NCBI GenBank assembly: GCA_900074885.1
Contig: FJUW01000016.1
Span: 596,577-660,576 of the forward strand
Source of the DNA: Rhynchosporium graminicola
Lineage: Eukaryota; Ascomycota; Leotiomycetes; Helotiales; Ploettnerulaceae
DNA length: 64,000 nucleotides
Direction of reading: 5' to 3'
In this document: piece after piece, positions 22,338 through 34,900 of the stretch
How positions within the stretch are numbered: the first letter of the stretch is position 1
How the letters are laid out: each line of letters opens with the position of its first letter
The notes under the pieces: model-generated
Told to the model about the DNA's origin: nothing
What the model saw: the letters and a program-made list of their open reading frames with translations, nothing else
The model's database searches: none
Position numbers and translations under genes: made by a program

Positions 22338-23597
22338 TCAATCAGAAACTCCATAATTCTGCGACCCCATCTCATAAAGTCTTGAGACTGCCCTGCCGAC
22401 AGCAAACCCAACATCTGTCTCTCCAGCTCCGCCCGTAGCCAGCGAAGCCTCGGCCAGCCCGGTGGCAGACCATTCAATTTCCCCAATGAAAGTGCTCATC
22501 ATACTCGAGCTACTCCCTCCCTCGCCTTTCACGCTCATTTGTCGACCTAAAGCTTCTTTCAACTGTCCTTGAACATGCAGCTCTCTCGGGATGATATTCA
22601 CAAATACTTCGAATAGAGGTGTGCTCGAAAGACATACAATACGAGTCTTAGTCTCGTATGCAAGATCAACAAGCGTGATAAATCGTCTTACGAAATCCAA
22701 TTCGTCCGAAGCGAATTTTCGAAGGCCGGTAAGATAGATCACGCCAGCTGTTTTACACAGGGCATAGTAATCTGCAGATCCCAGATAATTCTGGCACAGA
22801 TCTTCAAATGTGCTGCTCACAATCAGTGATTTGGAGTCCTGTGCCTCCTTAGCCGTAACCACTAACTGCCGACTCATCAAAACGGGAATGACCTTCCTCT
22901 CCATCTCGCCATCTCCAATCCGCGCTATCAAACTCCTCTCGAACTGAACTTCATCCGTGAAGAAAACATCCACCCTCCCCTCCCCCGCCCCTTTACTGAT
23001 CCTATAATCGTTCTTCCCCTCCATCTTCCATACCTCACACTTGTCCCTCAACTCCTTAATAAAAGGCACGAAAAGATCTCGATTCAGTCCATTCTCATAC
23101 AGGTTTTCTGGCGGTCGATTACTCGTACTAACCATAATCCCGCCACTTTCCCAAATAGCGCCAAAGAGTCGCTTGAGGATCAACGCATCCGCGATGTCCG
23201 TGACTTGGAATTCGTCAAAACACAACACCTGACTTTCAGCGCGGACATCATATCCGATTTGGATGAGAGGGTCGCCGGAGTAAGTGGGCGATGAACGGGC
23301 GTGGTGAAGACGCGTGTGAATGTCCATCATGAATTCATAGAAGTGCAAACGTCTGTGCGTGATTTCTGGTGGGAGAGTTGAGGCGAACAAATCCGCGATA
23401 CGTGATTTACCTGTGCCGACATCGCCATAGATGTACACTCCTTTTAGAGGAGGGTGGGTATTGTTGTTTTTGAGATTGTGGAGTGATGTTTGGAGGGTTG
23501 CAAGTCGGTTTACTAGGGCGAGTTGACCGGGATTTGGTGTGAGTCTTTGGCGTTTGAGAAGGGCTTGGTAGGCTGTTTGGAGGGCATTTTGGGACAT
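22338..23597 (-). CDS. AFG1: AFG1/LACE1-like ATPase
   Basis: Intronless 419-residue AAA-type ATPase of the AFG1 family. Walker A GDVGTGKS is at about residues 57-64 and Walker B VLCFDEFQVTD at about 122-132, followed by TSNRPPENLYENGLNR, the strongly conserved AFG1 sensor region, and a C-terminal AVSRLYEMGSQ that closes most family members. Afg1 is a mitochondrial inner-membrane linked factor in protein quality control and cytochrome oxidase turnover. This copy starts close to the ATPase core: the first in-frame ATG (23597) gives MSQNALQTAYQALLKRQ with no clear presequence, so it may be a non-mitochondrial paralogue or have an unseen upstream exon. The upstream TTG-initiated extension is not used. 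Confidence 0.88.
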   Translation of the reverse strand: MSQNALQTAYQALLKRQRLTPNPGQLALVNRLATLQTSLHNLKNNNTHPPLKGVYIYGDVGTGKSRIADLFASTLPPEITHRRLHFYEFMMDIHTRLHHARSSPTYSGDPLIQIGYDVRAESQVLCFDEFQVTDIADALILKRLFGAIWESGGIMVSTSNRPPENLYENGLNRDLFVPFIKELRDKCEVWKMEGKNDYRISKGAGEGRVDVFFTDEVQFERSLIARIGDGEMERKVIPVLMSRQLVVTAKEAQDSKSLIVSSTFEDLCQNYLGSADYYALCKTAGVIYLTGLRKFASDELDFVRRFITLVDLAYETKTRIVCLSSTPLFEVFVNIIPRELHVQGQLKEALGRQMSVKGEGGSSSSMMSTFIGEIEWSATGLAEASLATGGAGETDVGFAVGRAVSRLYEMGSQNYGVSD

Positions 23598-24714
23598 TTC
23601 ACGACGGGTGTGCAAATCATTGAAAGTGTGCGCGTGATTTGTTGATTTGCATGTCCACCCGAGAGTTCGTCGTCAATTGCAAGCGTCATCGTTTAGCTTG
23701 GGAACTAGGCCGATTGGAGGATGGTAAGCGAGAAAACATTGCCTTCTTCCTTCTCATTTTCGTGTCTACTTTCTGTAGATTGATACAAGTGGATTGAATG
23801 TGTTGTTGATTGTACAGGTGATATTACAGCATGTTATTGAAATTCACAGATCACATATTACCACCCCAAATTGGAACCCCCCATCTAAAAGCAGACACTA
23901 CGACATGCCCTTCTTTCGCTGGTCAAGTTTGTGAATTGTTGAAGCTTCTTGGAAATACTGGTAATATCAAGTTTTTAAAATACCCACAGACCTGCGCTTT
24001 CATATCTCAACAACGTCAATTCCAGCCAGCCAATCAGCTCTGTCATTCAGGGAATATGACATCAATTGAAGTTTAGAGAGCTTTCGAACTCAGACCGGGA
24101 GTAACTTTATTATCTGAAGGAAGATATAGAAATCATGTTGGATACGAGAAACCTACTGAAGAAATGTCTTTTTTGAAACAATAGTAGACGGAAGTGAGCG
24201 AAGAAATTTTACAAACAGCATGGCTCTACCTGTCTGATGCTTGAAAGTTTCATTGCTAACCCGAAAATAAAAACCGGAGGCAGTGGTCGATGACTGTACA
24301 AACAACAGAGGATGATGCCAGCAGAAAATGCGGCACCTGTTGAAAAGACATTTTGACGGGGATAGTCGAAGACTTTGTCTAATTTCAACGTAATTGAAAG
24401 CTAAGCAGAAACGAATCGTCAAAACAGTGAGAGAATGTGAATTTATGGAGGGCAACAAGGGAGAACGTCAACACAGAACACCTTACGGCAAGACCAACGA
24501 GCAAATGCAATATATTGGGCCGCCATTAAGCCTAAGCCAGAGCTGCTTGGACAGTTCCACCACCTGTTTAGCACCACTTACAACTATGTCTCGTTCAATA
24601 CATATCGGCGAAGCCCTCACTTGCCACTCATCCGAACCTGCAATGGTATTCCTTTGGAAGACGCCTTAACTCCAAATGCTATGCTCCATAATTGCCTCCC
24701 GTCATGAACGCCCT
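23598..24714. other. Intergenic
   Basis: 1.1 kb upstream of the AFG1-like gene and downstream of Csl4. Several short ORFs without coding features; nothing supported. Confidence 0.4.
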
Positions 24715-25409
24715 TCAGAATGGCTTTGCAACCTTCCTGCTCTCACTAGCACCAGTCTCAGGATCCTTGTATTCCTTCCAGCTCACTGGATACATCGCAT
24801 TGCCAGCTTCACTAGTTGCCAGAATAACGCCCAAATTATTCGTCGCTGTCGACAGGTAATAGTTCGACTGATCACCTAACGATATCTGATACCAAATTAG
24901 CTTTGTCAATCGAACGAAAAGCCACTCACCACAACCGCCCTAACAATGTCTCCAGGTCTGAAGCTCTCAAAGATCTTGACCTTATCTTTCTCTGTCGCCC
25001 TAACATCCTGCACTCTAATAACTCCCTGCCACTCTCCGTCTAAGACCGTCTCACCAACTACCAATATCGCAACCGTAGCTTGTCTCGGCGCGATCCTCGT
25101 AACTCTACATAGCACAGTGCTATTAACCTCCGGCAATATCTCTGCCTTGCCCTTGATTCCTGTCTCTGCAGAGCCTGTAGTTATGTTCCTCTCAATTGAA
25201 AGTGTTGGAAGAGGAGCAGGAGCCGCTGGTGTGATCTTTGTCAGGCGCTTTTGAGGACCTGTAGGCTTTGGAGAGGCAGACTTTGAGACTGGACCTAGGA
25301 TTGAGGCGTAAAGGTTCGAGTTGTGGACGTGTATTCCTGGACCTGGAAGATATTCGCTCGTGGGGCCTAGGATTTGACCGGGTACGGCAATTGAGGTTGT
25401 CTGAGCCAT
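24715..25409 (-). CDS. CSL4: Exosome complex subunit Csl4
   Basis: 216 residues from exons 25409-24930 and 24885-24715; 44-bp intron (GTGAGT...ATCAG) joining IVRAVV to ISLGDQSNYYLSTA. Csl4 is a cap protein of the RNA exosome, the 3'-5' RNA processing and decay machine of nucleus and cytoplasm. The N-terminal part (AVPGQILGPTSEYLPGPGIHVHNSNLYASILG) is the Csl4 N-terminal domain; an S1-type RNA-binding fold follows (VLCRVTRIAPRQATVAILVVG ... GVIRVQDVRATEKDKVKIFESFRPGDIVRA), with the closing LGVILATSEAG and the C-terminal PVSWKEYKDPETGASESRKVAKP. Length is normal for fungi. It is divergent from the dihydroxyacetone kinase, start codons 435 bp apart. Confidence 0.94.
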
Positions 25410-25844
25410 TGAGAACTTAACCTGATGGATGTTGATGTAAGTGCGTTGCTACGATGCTTCAGTAGAAAAATACCTGGGTAACATTTTCGGCAGGTGGGCC
25501 GAACCGAGAGCTTGGGTGCCCACCCGTCGAAATGCCCAGCCCAGTCCATGCTTACCCCTCCCTCCCCCCTCCCTCAAGATCCATCACTTCTGTCACTCCA
25601 CATGTTATTTTGGATGAATCCAATTGAAAGCTACCTCGAACGAATGCCCCGCACCAAGAGTGCCTCCGTGAACAGAACCAGATAGGTAGGAGCAATGGGG
25701 TGATTACAGGTATAAGTTGCGCGTCGTGTGCCTTCACTCTTACAACTTCATAACATTCTCTTGACTTCCCCTCACTACCATCACATGAATGACATCGACA
25801 GGACTACGATTTCTAATAATTAGGTGATCCATCATATTGCAATC
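25410..25844. promoter_or_regulatory. Shared promoter region, Csl4 / dihydroxyacetone kinase
   Basis: 435 bp between divergent start codons. A C-rich block (CCCCTCCCTCCCCCCTCCCTC) lies at about 25555-25575. No specific site assigned. Confidence 0.45.
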
Positions 25845-27676
25845 ATGTCTGCGAAACATTTCATCAACGACCCAACACATCTAGTGAACACAGCTCTTCA
25901 CGCCCTGACGCTCACAAATCCCTCCGTCGCCCTCGATGTCGAAAACAAAATCATATATCGGCGTCCAGGCCATGCTTCCCAAGTCTCTATAATCTCAGGT
26001 GGAGGGAGTGGCCATGAACCAAGCTTCGGTGCTTTCGTTGGAGACGGCCTATTATCTGCTGGTGTTGCCGGTACCATATTTGCTTCACCCAGCGCGGAGC
26101 AGATCCGGAAAGCTATCATGTCTAGAGTCGACGGGGAAAAAGGGATCCTGGTTACGGTCATGAACTATACTGGAGATGTTCTCAATTTCGGAATGGGTGT
26201 TGAGAAGGCCAAAGCTGCGGGAATGAACGTAAAAATGCTTGTGGTTGGCGACGATGTCGGTGTTGGACGAGCTGCGGCTGGGAAGGTTGGTAGAAGAGGT
26301 ATTGCTGGCACAGTCCTTGTTCACAAGATATCGGGTGCTTTGGCTGCAAGTGGCGCAAGTTTGGATAACGTCTACAAAGTCGCAAAGTTGACTTCGGATA
26401 ATATTGTCAGTGTTGGAGCCAGCTTGGACCACGTGCATGTACCAGGAAGAGCAGTCGCTGACCCAAAATCGGGGGATAATCTTGCAGCAGGAGAAGTTGA
26501 AATTGGCATGGGGATCCACAATGAGGCTGGAAGTGAGAGGGCTAAAGTCAAGCTCCCTGAACTGGTCAAGAGAATGCTGGCACAGTTGTTAGATTCGAAA
26601 GACAAAGACCGGGCATTCCTCAATGTCAATTCCAACGAAATCGTTCTCATGATTAACAATCTTGGAAGTATCAGTGTTCTCGAACTGGGCGGAATCACTG
26701 CGGAAGTCGTTGGTCAATTGGAGAAGTCCTATAATATCAAACCTCTTCGTATCTTAGCTGGGACTTATATGACCAGTTTGAATGGTCTTGGCTTCAGTAT
26801 CTCTATCTTAAATGTTGTCAACACAAATATTGGAGGACCGAGCATGATACAATTACTAGATGCTCCTTGCGAAGCTGCTGGATGGACGGCACCGATCCGA
26901 AAGGAGACCTGGGAAGCAAAGTCAACCCAGACAAGAGAAGAAGATGATGCTGAAGCTGAAGCAATGAAGCCCAGCGGACTGAAACTCAATCCCGAGACGA
27001 CAAAGGCAGCTTTAAATGGCGGCCTACAGAGGATGGTAGCCGCGGAGCCTGATGTAACGAGATACGACACTGTCGTAGGTGACGGTGACTGTGGAATTGG
27101 ATTAAAACGTGGCGCAGAAGGTAGGATTCTCTGCCCAGTCACTTTTGATTCTTGCTTATATATTGACTTCCATCAGCTGTCCTCAAACTCCTCTCTAACA
27201 CCAAATTATCCGGCGATCCCGTCATAGACCTCTCCAAAATCGTCAAAGTAGTCGAGAACAGCATGGACGGCACTTCAGGAGCTCTCTACGCCATCTTCCT
27301 TAACTCTCTAGTCTACGCGCTTCAACAACAAGGCTCTGGTGATGCCAACGAGAAAGTATGGGCTGCAGCCCTCCAATCAGCTTCCAAGTCACTAGGCACA
27401 TACACTCCAGCTCAGCCAGGTGACAGGACTCTCGTAGATGCACTACATCCATTCATTGAGACGCTTGCTTCGTCGGGAAATCTCCAAAAGGCAGCTGAGG
27501 CGTCGAGGAAGGGTGCTGAAGGAACTAAGGGGATGAAGGCGAGTCTGGGGAGGACAGTGTATATTGGCGGCTCGGGCTTTGAACAGGTTCCTGATCCTGG
27601 GGCTTGGGGGCTGAGCGAGTTCTTCCTCGGTCTTGCGGTTATCAAGAGTGGTGAGGACGGTTATGAGATGGTTTAA
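25845..27676 (+). CDS. DAK1: Dihydroxyacetone kinase
   Basis: 591 residues from exons 25845-27120 and 27177-27676 (56-bp intron, GTAGGA...CATCAG). ATP-dependent phosphorylation of dihydroxyacetone (and glyceraldehyde) to the phosphate, linking glycerol catabolism and methylglyoxal/DHA detoxification to glycolysis. The DAK1 (substrate) domain spans about residues 10-330: GGGSGHEPSF, NYTGDVLNFGM, and GASLDHVHVPGR, in which His198 should be the covalent hemiaminal site. The DAK2 (ATP) domain begins near 385: VVGDGDCGIGLKRG supplies Mg-binding Asp residues, with DGTSGALYAIF and GDRTLVDAL. A 30-residue acidic linker (TREEDDAEAEAMKPS) joins the two. The starting ATG at 25845 gives MSAKHFIND; the longer frame begins with GTG. 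Confidence 0.95.
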
Positions 27677-28323
27677 GGTGTAAGCCAGTAGTTATTGAGA
27701 ATCAATACGTACAATATTTCATCAGTAGCTTGTTCTACCTGATTTGGCAACGCAAGCAGTGATGGTCCATCATTGAGCTCGTACAAATTCGTCCTCGCCA
27801 AACGAGAACTGCCCACTTTGATTCTGAGATTGCAACATGATACTAGAGTCACAAAGGTTTCACACGATATCAACAGATGTCATTCTTCAAGGTCACCTGA
27901 AGTTTTGGTGTTAGAAATGGGAATTTTACTGCGAGTGATCAAGTCGCTACGCTTGAAAAGAGTCTGCCTAGTTTCTAGGGTGTTACTCCTGGTCATTCAG
28001 TTTCGAACAGAGCAAGCCCAGTCAAATTTCTTGGTGATATCTCTGACGGCTTTCTCATTTTGTGAGTTCCAGGCCTAGGTACAGCTCAACAATGCAGGAG
28101 CTTCCATATCCTAGCTTCCATTCTATCATCCAAGCAAAATCGAAAGCAGTTCTTTGACGAAGAGTATGGTCTGCTCTGTTCAGCCACTTTTCGACGCCTT
28201 TGTAATTTCAATTCCATTCCGTAGAGAACACCGCCTTGCAAGTCAGAGTCTTGTCTTGCTTATCCCATTTGCCCAGTTCACCTGCCAGATAAATCCATTA
28301 AGAAGTAAGATTCCGAAGAGCGC
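27677..28323. other. Intergenic between convergent genes
   Basis: About 650 bp between the DAK and Sm D2 3' ends. Nothing recognised. Confidence 0.4.
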
Positions 28324-29015
28324 TTAACTGAGAAGGACGAGGATGACTGAATCGCCTCTCAAGAACCTGCAATATCGGATGTTAGCATATGTGTCTCATC
28401 CTCAAATAGCCCAAAATGACACCATCTCGGCTGCCACTTTCCAATCCTATCATTTACAACTCCATCGTTCCATTTCCGCATTCTGCTCTCCCTATCGCGT
28501 CCAGATTACGGGCCAATATACTATCTCAATCAAAGAGAGCAACCACAAACTCACATCTTACTAATAAACCTGTCCTTATTAACTGGTCTTCCCTTCTTCC
28601 CACTACTGTTCCTCGGAATCTCCGTCCACATCTCTTTGACATTCTCCAGCACCATATTGCAATGCCTATCGAACGCCTTCACTCTCGCTAACAGCTTGCG
28701 GTTGTTACGGCACGAGATGAGGACTTGGGTGTGTGAGCGCACGGCGGTCTGGAGGATCGAGAGGGGACCGGAGGTGAATTCGTGTTCTTCTAGTTGGGCG
28801 ATCTCGAACTCGCTGTGAGGGAGGGGTCAGTAGTTACTCTGGATGAGAGCGGCTGGGTATCGGTGTGAGGGGGAGGGGTTGCGCTGCTCGGTTGAAGACG
28901 GGTAGACGTACGTGAGTTCTTGACGCGGCTTGGCGAGCAGTTCTCTGGTATTATGTTAGCTTTTGTACGGTAGTATGAGTATGCTGACTTACTGAATCTT
29001 ATTTGCGTCCGCCAT
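28324..29015 (-). CDS. SMD2: Small nuclear ribonucleoprotein Sm D2
   Basis: 118 residues from four exons, 29015-28993, 28944-28912, 28812-28555 and 28366-28324, with introns of 48, 99 and 188 bp; all phases agree. Sm D2 is one of seven proteins of the Sm ring on U1, U2, U4 and U5 snRNAs. Reading: [31 protein letters not shown], then the Sm1 motif [37 protein letters not shown] and the Sm2 motif [17 protein letters not shown]. It ends directly after the last Sm strand, shorter than animal SmD2. High intron density in a 357-nt CDS is unlike its neighbours but common for fungal Sm genes. Divergent from the 3-hydroxyisobutyryl-CoA hydrolase gene. Confidence 0.93.
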
Positions 29016-29386
29016 GTTGTATGTGGAACTGGTGTGTGTGAGGGTTGTAATGCTGCCTCGCGATTCTGGTGTTGTTGTAGCGCGAGCTCGAATTTCCACG
29101 ATTGCGCTTGCGCCTGTTTGGGTTTGGCGCCAAAACTTTAATTTCTGTGCAGATGGATTGAATGTTTGGAGAGAGCCGAGCTTAGGAAAAGTACAACCGG
29201 GGTCGAACAAATCTACACTTAATTTAGTACACGACTCCGCATTTCTTTAGTTTGTACTCTATTGTGGTCTGGCCATATTCTTCCTTCTCTTAGACGGCTT
29301 ATATTTTCTTTGTTTTCTTGATGTTTGCGAGGTCTTGGACTAGAGGTGCCGGGACGGCTGTGTGCTGTGGCTCGAAAAGGATCAGT
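29016..29386. promoter_or_regulatory. Shared promoter region, Sm D2 / HIBCH
   Basis: 371 bp between divergent start codons. No TATA box or named site recognised. Confidence 0.45.
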
Positions 29387-31094
29387 ATGCCTCTGCGAGC
29401 GAAAATCACGAATCCTGCCATTGCAGGTAGGGTACAGGTGAGCTGAGTTGGAGGACATGTGCTGGTCATTTATTGACGTATTCTAGATGTCTTCTTCGCC
29501 CTCGCGGCAAGACTTATCGAGAACGGAAGCTGCAGAAGTCATAAAGGAACTACCAGGGGACGAACCAGAAGATGTCCTCTTTAACACGCTATTTGGTGTC
29601 CGGACAATCGAGCTCAACAGGCCAAAAACTTTACACTCTCTTAATGGATCAATGATACGGAAAATCGTTCCAAGGTTACAGGAATGGGCGAAGTCGGATA
29701 TGGCGAACGTGATCATTATCAAAGGCTCCGGTGCAAAGGCTTTCTGCGCTGGGGGAGATGTGAAGCATCTTGCAGAAGAAAACTTGAAGGGCTGGGAGGG
29801 ACAGCGAAACTCGACAGATTATTTCGCCTTGGAATACAAGCTGGATCATCTCATTGCGACATATAAAAAGCCCTATGTGGCGTTCATGGATGGAATCACT
29901 ATGGGAGGAGGAGTTGGATTGAGCATACACGCCCCCTTTCGGATAGCTACCGAGCGAACGGTGTTTGCGATGCCTGAAACAAGTATTGGATTCTTTCCGG
30001 ATGTAGGAGCTTCGTTCTTCTTGCCTCGGATGTCGGGCGGCGTGGGTACATATCTTGCTCTCACGAGTGAGAAGCTAAAAGGTGTCAATGCTTTCTATGC
30101 TGGTATTGCAACACATTACATCCATTCGACCTCCTTACCTGCTCTGGAACATCGATTGGCGGAATTGAGATTCAAGGATTACGATAGCAAACACACACGA
30201 CTCACGCTGATTGACTCTACGATCGAGGAGTTCTGCACAGGTCTTCCGCATGATGAGCCCATGCTTATTCAGGGAAAGCTGCGAGATGCCATCGATCGAT
30301 GCTTCACGAAGACTAACGTCCCAGACCTTATTGCTGCGCTGAAAGCCGAGGAGGATGAAGAAGTAAAGGCATGGGCTGAAAAAACAATCGCCACTCTATA
30401 CCAAAAGTCGCCCACCAGTATCTATGTAACCCTTCGACAAATGCAACTCGGACGCACCTGGTCCATCAAGGATACTTTCCACCGTGAACACCAGATGGCG
30501 GATAAGTTCATGCGCCACCCAGATTTCACTGAGGGTGTATCTGCTTTGCTCATCCGAAAGGACAACAGGCCAGTGTGGCAGCGTGCATCTCTCGACGATG
30601 TGAAACCCGAGGACAACATTTCCGAACCATTTTTCCAAGTTGAAGGCGCAAACCGACTGCAGTTATTGAATGAAACCGACTATACACAATATCCTCATTC
30701 GGAATTCGGACTTCCTCGGGAGAGCGACGTTCAAGAACTTGTGATGAGAACGCCGAAGTCTCGGAAAGCTATCGTCACTCAATTTATTAAGGAGAGAAAA
30801 GGGAAGCAGGGAGTGAAGGAGGTGGTCGCAGAGATATTGCGAAGAAGGACAACAGTTACTCCTGATAACAAGGCTGTTTGGGCTTTCGCCGAAGGAGTAC
30901 AAGAAAGTGGGGCACAAGCGACAGTTGGACAGACAAGTGGCGATGGAGCTGCGACCGAAGAACTTTCGACTGGCGAAGTAGCGATTGGTGAAGAAGCTTC
31001 CGGAGGATCCGAAGCAGCAGCTACAGGCGAAGAAAGCACCGGTGAAGAGGGAAATGGTGAAGACGCCAGTCTCAAAAAGCCAAGCAGCGAGTAG
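29387..31094 (+). CDS. EHD3: 3-hydroxyisobutyryl-CoA hydrolase, mitochondrial
   Basis: 552 residues from exons 29387-29437 and 29487-31094 (49-bp intron GTGAGC...TTCTAG). Crotonase-fold enzyme of valine catabolism that hydrolyses 3-hydroxyisobutyryl-CoA. The first exon adds MPLRAKITNPAIAGRVQ, Arg/Lys-rich without acids and so a plausible mitochondrial presequence; without it the protein would start at an internal ATG right after the acceptor. Core motifs: TIELNRPKTLHSLN, oxyanion-hole KAFCAGGDVKHL, MDGITMGGGVGLS, and MPETSIGFFPDVGASFFL with the catalytic Glu, all typical of HIBCH rather than plain enoyl-CoA hydratase. The C-terminal about 70 residues are a low-complexity Gly/Glu/Ser/Thr tail with GEE/TGE repeats, not part of the fold. 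Confidence 0.9.
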
Positions 31095-31919
31095 GTCTGA
31101 ATGGCTGAACAGGATTGTTTGAAAAAGTGCTGATCGTGGAGCTGCTGTACTATATTTATGTGTGGGATGTCAGGTATACCGGACGATGCGCATCGTTCTT
31201 ACGGTAGGTGAGGGACGACCAAATTAAATAATCGAGTTGTCGAGACGAGGATTTCTTTACAATCATGTGATGTCTACGCGACTTTGAGCCTGAAATACGG
31301 GTTTGAGTCACTCCTTAAGCGCCGTAATTCTAGGACTTCTTCCGGGAAAAGTATAAGAAGGCAGGCTTATCCCGCTCGTAAGCCGAATAATTATCTGAGT
31401 TGGTTGGTTCATTGCCATTTGGGACTGTCAATCGAGATATCTTCTGAAAGCCTGATACCAGTCTTCAATCCTCAGGCCTCGAATCTGTCACGCCTAGACT
31501 CGCGCTAATATAAGTAGTTGACTAGTGTGAGAGCACGGCCCCTCACGACGATTGGCTCATTCGAAGCTTCAGTCAACAGAACATCCAATATTACGACTTC
31601 CCTTTCTTTGGTATACTTCCCCAATCTTACTTTTCTTTACACTTCACGGCAAAACATATCATCCTTTGACGTTCACGAATACTCATTTGAGACGAAAACC
31701 CGGTTTATCTGAATATTCGATTTCAGCATATTGTCTCACGCGTAAATCCTTCGCGAGGTTGACGCGAGCATGGTACTAGCCACCGCAATTGTTCCTTGAT
31801 TCACGGTGTTCGAACCATCTCTTGCATGCTTAATGCTTCTTCGAATTGTATGATCATAATCCTGGAACCGTTCGAAGCAAAGCACCCAGCTAGGGTATTG
31901 CGAGGATTTACAGCCCGCA
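31095..31919. promoter_or_regulatory. Upstream region of the GATA-type factor
   Basis: 825 bp between HIBCH and the next gene. It contains CT-rich tracts (about 31590-31640) typical of fungal leaders and no supported ORF. Confidence 0.4.
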
Positions 31920-34900
31920 ATGTCTTCACCGACTGGACAACCTCCTGGCATAAGCCCATGGCAGGCTTCACAGGCTCAGGCACCTCCGACTGCTCCAAGT
32001 AATGACGAGAATGAAGATGGCGTTTCGGTCAGACCCATGAGATGTAAGTGTTATTGTTGGGGAAGATCCATGGGATAATATACTAATCTCAGTCTTTCTG
32101 TACAGTAAAAGTTCTTTATACCTTCGACGACCAGAACAAGACGAACTGCTTGGCCCGGTGGCCCCACGTCCTACACATACAAACGATCGCCATGGATGAG
32201 ACGACCTCGATTGGAGTCATTGAGCTGAAGACGTGTATAGACGCTATTATTCAGTGTAGTCCGGAGCTCGTCGCTAGACTGGGCCAAGACTATACTGTGT
32301 ATGCTTACGACTACTCCGAATACGACAACCCTCTGGTCGGACAGGGAATGCTATCAAGGGCACTCACAGCAGCTTCACCGGCACCTGATGCTCCTGCTAG
32401 TGAATCGAGACAGCTCATCACTGGACGGGTCTGCAAGAATATTCTGGGTATTTTCACGAGTGGTGTGAAAGAGACTTTAGAGGTCAAGCTCAGACTTGTA
32501 CCGGTTCCTACGATGCTACAGGGAGAATACACCAATACGATGGGCAAATACAGAGAGATGAGCAAGGGAATGAACAGCGGAATGGATGGCCAGGAGTGGA
32601 ATTCTTTTCTGCAGTCGAACCCAAATCTTGGACAAACGGCGAAAGGGTTATCTCCTGCACCTGGAATGAACAACATGAGCAATAGTCTTCGAGACGGGAT
32701 GAGTATGGAGGTTATGAATCAGTTACTCAGCCCATATCTTCAGCAACAACACTCGCAGGATCCATTCAACCAGGTGTCGCTCATACCACCTACTAACCAG
32801 ACTCCCATGAATGCAGAAAATTCCGGGAATGAAAGTAGGGGTACTACGATAGCAGGAGAGAAGGCTAAGAAGCCCCCACGGCCATCCTCTAGGGCATCTG
32901 TCAAGAGACCTCGAGGTAGGAAGCCAAAGGCAACAGGAGCTTCTGCTATTGGAGGCAATACTTCTGGTTATGAGGAAGGCACAGATGGTGACGATGGACC
33001 GTCCAACAAGAAACGAGTGAAGGTTACGAAGACAGATTGGAACGGTAACACGACCTTGGGAATGACGCCAGACTCTCTTCGAGTTGTTGCTGGGACCTCT
33101 GGGTCACTTCGCCTATTCCGACCGATTGCTGCTCACCCAAACGCTGGTCCTGGTACAAACCATCTTCAAGATATCCCCAGAGCACCGACCCCAGTCCCTC
33201 ATCTACCTAACCAGCACATACAGCGTGACCAAGCCCATCCTCAGAGTTCTCTGCGACGAGATTCATTTGCGCAGTTACCTCAGATGCCTCAAAATATGTC
33301 TTCGTATCCTACGATACAACAATCAGAGGATCAAGTCAGAACCTCAATTGAATCGGCCCATCCATCTCCGGAGCGAAACTTCAGTCCTATTGATACTCCA
33401 CCTGACATCAGTTCTTCGCCTCCAGTCATGAGAACAAGACCTCCTTCCACCATGCGGTCGAGCCCACCTTGTCCTTCCAGCCCTGTCTTGCCACAGATGC
33501 CCAGGACTGATTCCGGCTTTATGAGTGGCTCATTGGAGGAACTCTTTGGCGAAGACGACCCAATGGAGCCAGCAAACGATTACAATAATGGATTTGCAGC
33601 ACGGGAACAGGTCAAAGAACCACCCCCTGCTAGACAGGGAAATCCTCCTCATGGCGGCAGCGATTTTGATCTTGTCATTCAAGAGGAGACACCAGGAAAC
33701 ATGGAATTGCTACCTACTAGAATGCCGGTCATTGACCTGCCAACACAGGGCAGAGCTAGAGCAAAGTTGAATCGAGCATGCAGTATAGCTTCTGAAGATG
33801 GACTGTCCTTACCTCCTCTGAAGAAAAGCAAACAACCTGCGATTCGACGAACTATGAGCCAGTCAGACATCAGACCAACGCAGTATAATCCTCAGAAGTC
33901 CTCACTCGGCCCTCAAGCTCCAAAAATTGTCGCCCAAGCTGAGCAGGAGCTTCAGCAACATTCCCAGTGTCAACCTCCGCCAGAGATTCGACAGCCTAAT
34001 CAGGTCAGACAGCCCAGCCAAACTAGAATGTCACAGCCTCTCCTCACTGCTTCCAACCAGGCTCCGAGCTCTGCCCCTGGTATAGCAGCTGCTCTTCCAG
34101 TCTCCACTCCCGCCTTTTTACCACCAACCGCACAGACTCCTTTCCAAGAAGTAAAACCTCCTCTTCCGGTGCCTATTCCCGGTCCAGCACCTGCTCCTTC
34201 ATCTAGGCCTTCTTCTAGATCTGGAATGATGGCCCGAACTGCTTCCATGGGCTCCCTCACACTTCCTCATATCCCGGCGAGCGATCCAGTCCTTCCTCCT
34301 TCAAACTTACAGAGATCGCAAACCTGGTCAGAGGCTCCTCCCCACCTAGTCTCTGAGGCTCACATGCCTGGTATGCAAGTACAGCCACAGCTGCAAATGA
34401 CACATCAGATGCCTCCCGCAATTGACTATCGCCGGCCTGCTCCTGTACCTTACAGCCGGACACTTAATGCAAAAAAGGCTTCAATTAAGCAGAAGCTTGA
34501 ACTGGCTATTGCAAATGGTGAAATGCCTCCGTTTTGTGCTAACTGTGGTGCAATCGATACTCCAACTTGGCGTAAAGCTTGGTCTCAGGACTTGCAAGGC
34601 GTGCCCGGATATTATGAGTACTCGGACGATCCAGGTTGTGTCACTACTATTATAATTTTAACTCGTGATGCTGAAGGAAAGCCTACATCCCATAAACTCA
34701 TCAAGAAGTTTCTTGGGCCTGAAGAGGACCAGAAAGACTTCGATGAGTTTCTCTTGTGCAATCGTAAGTTTTGCCTATAGGATCGCGTGTATACAACTGA
34801 CAGGACTAGCTTGTGGAATCTGGATGTCGAAATACAGGACGCAACGTCCTGCAGATAAGTGGGGCAACAGCGGCCCACAGGAAAGAGCTCGTGGAGAGCA

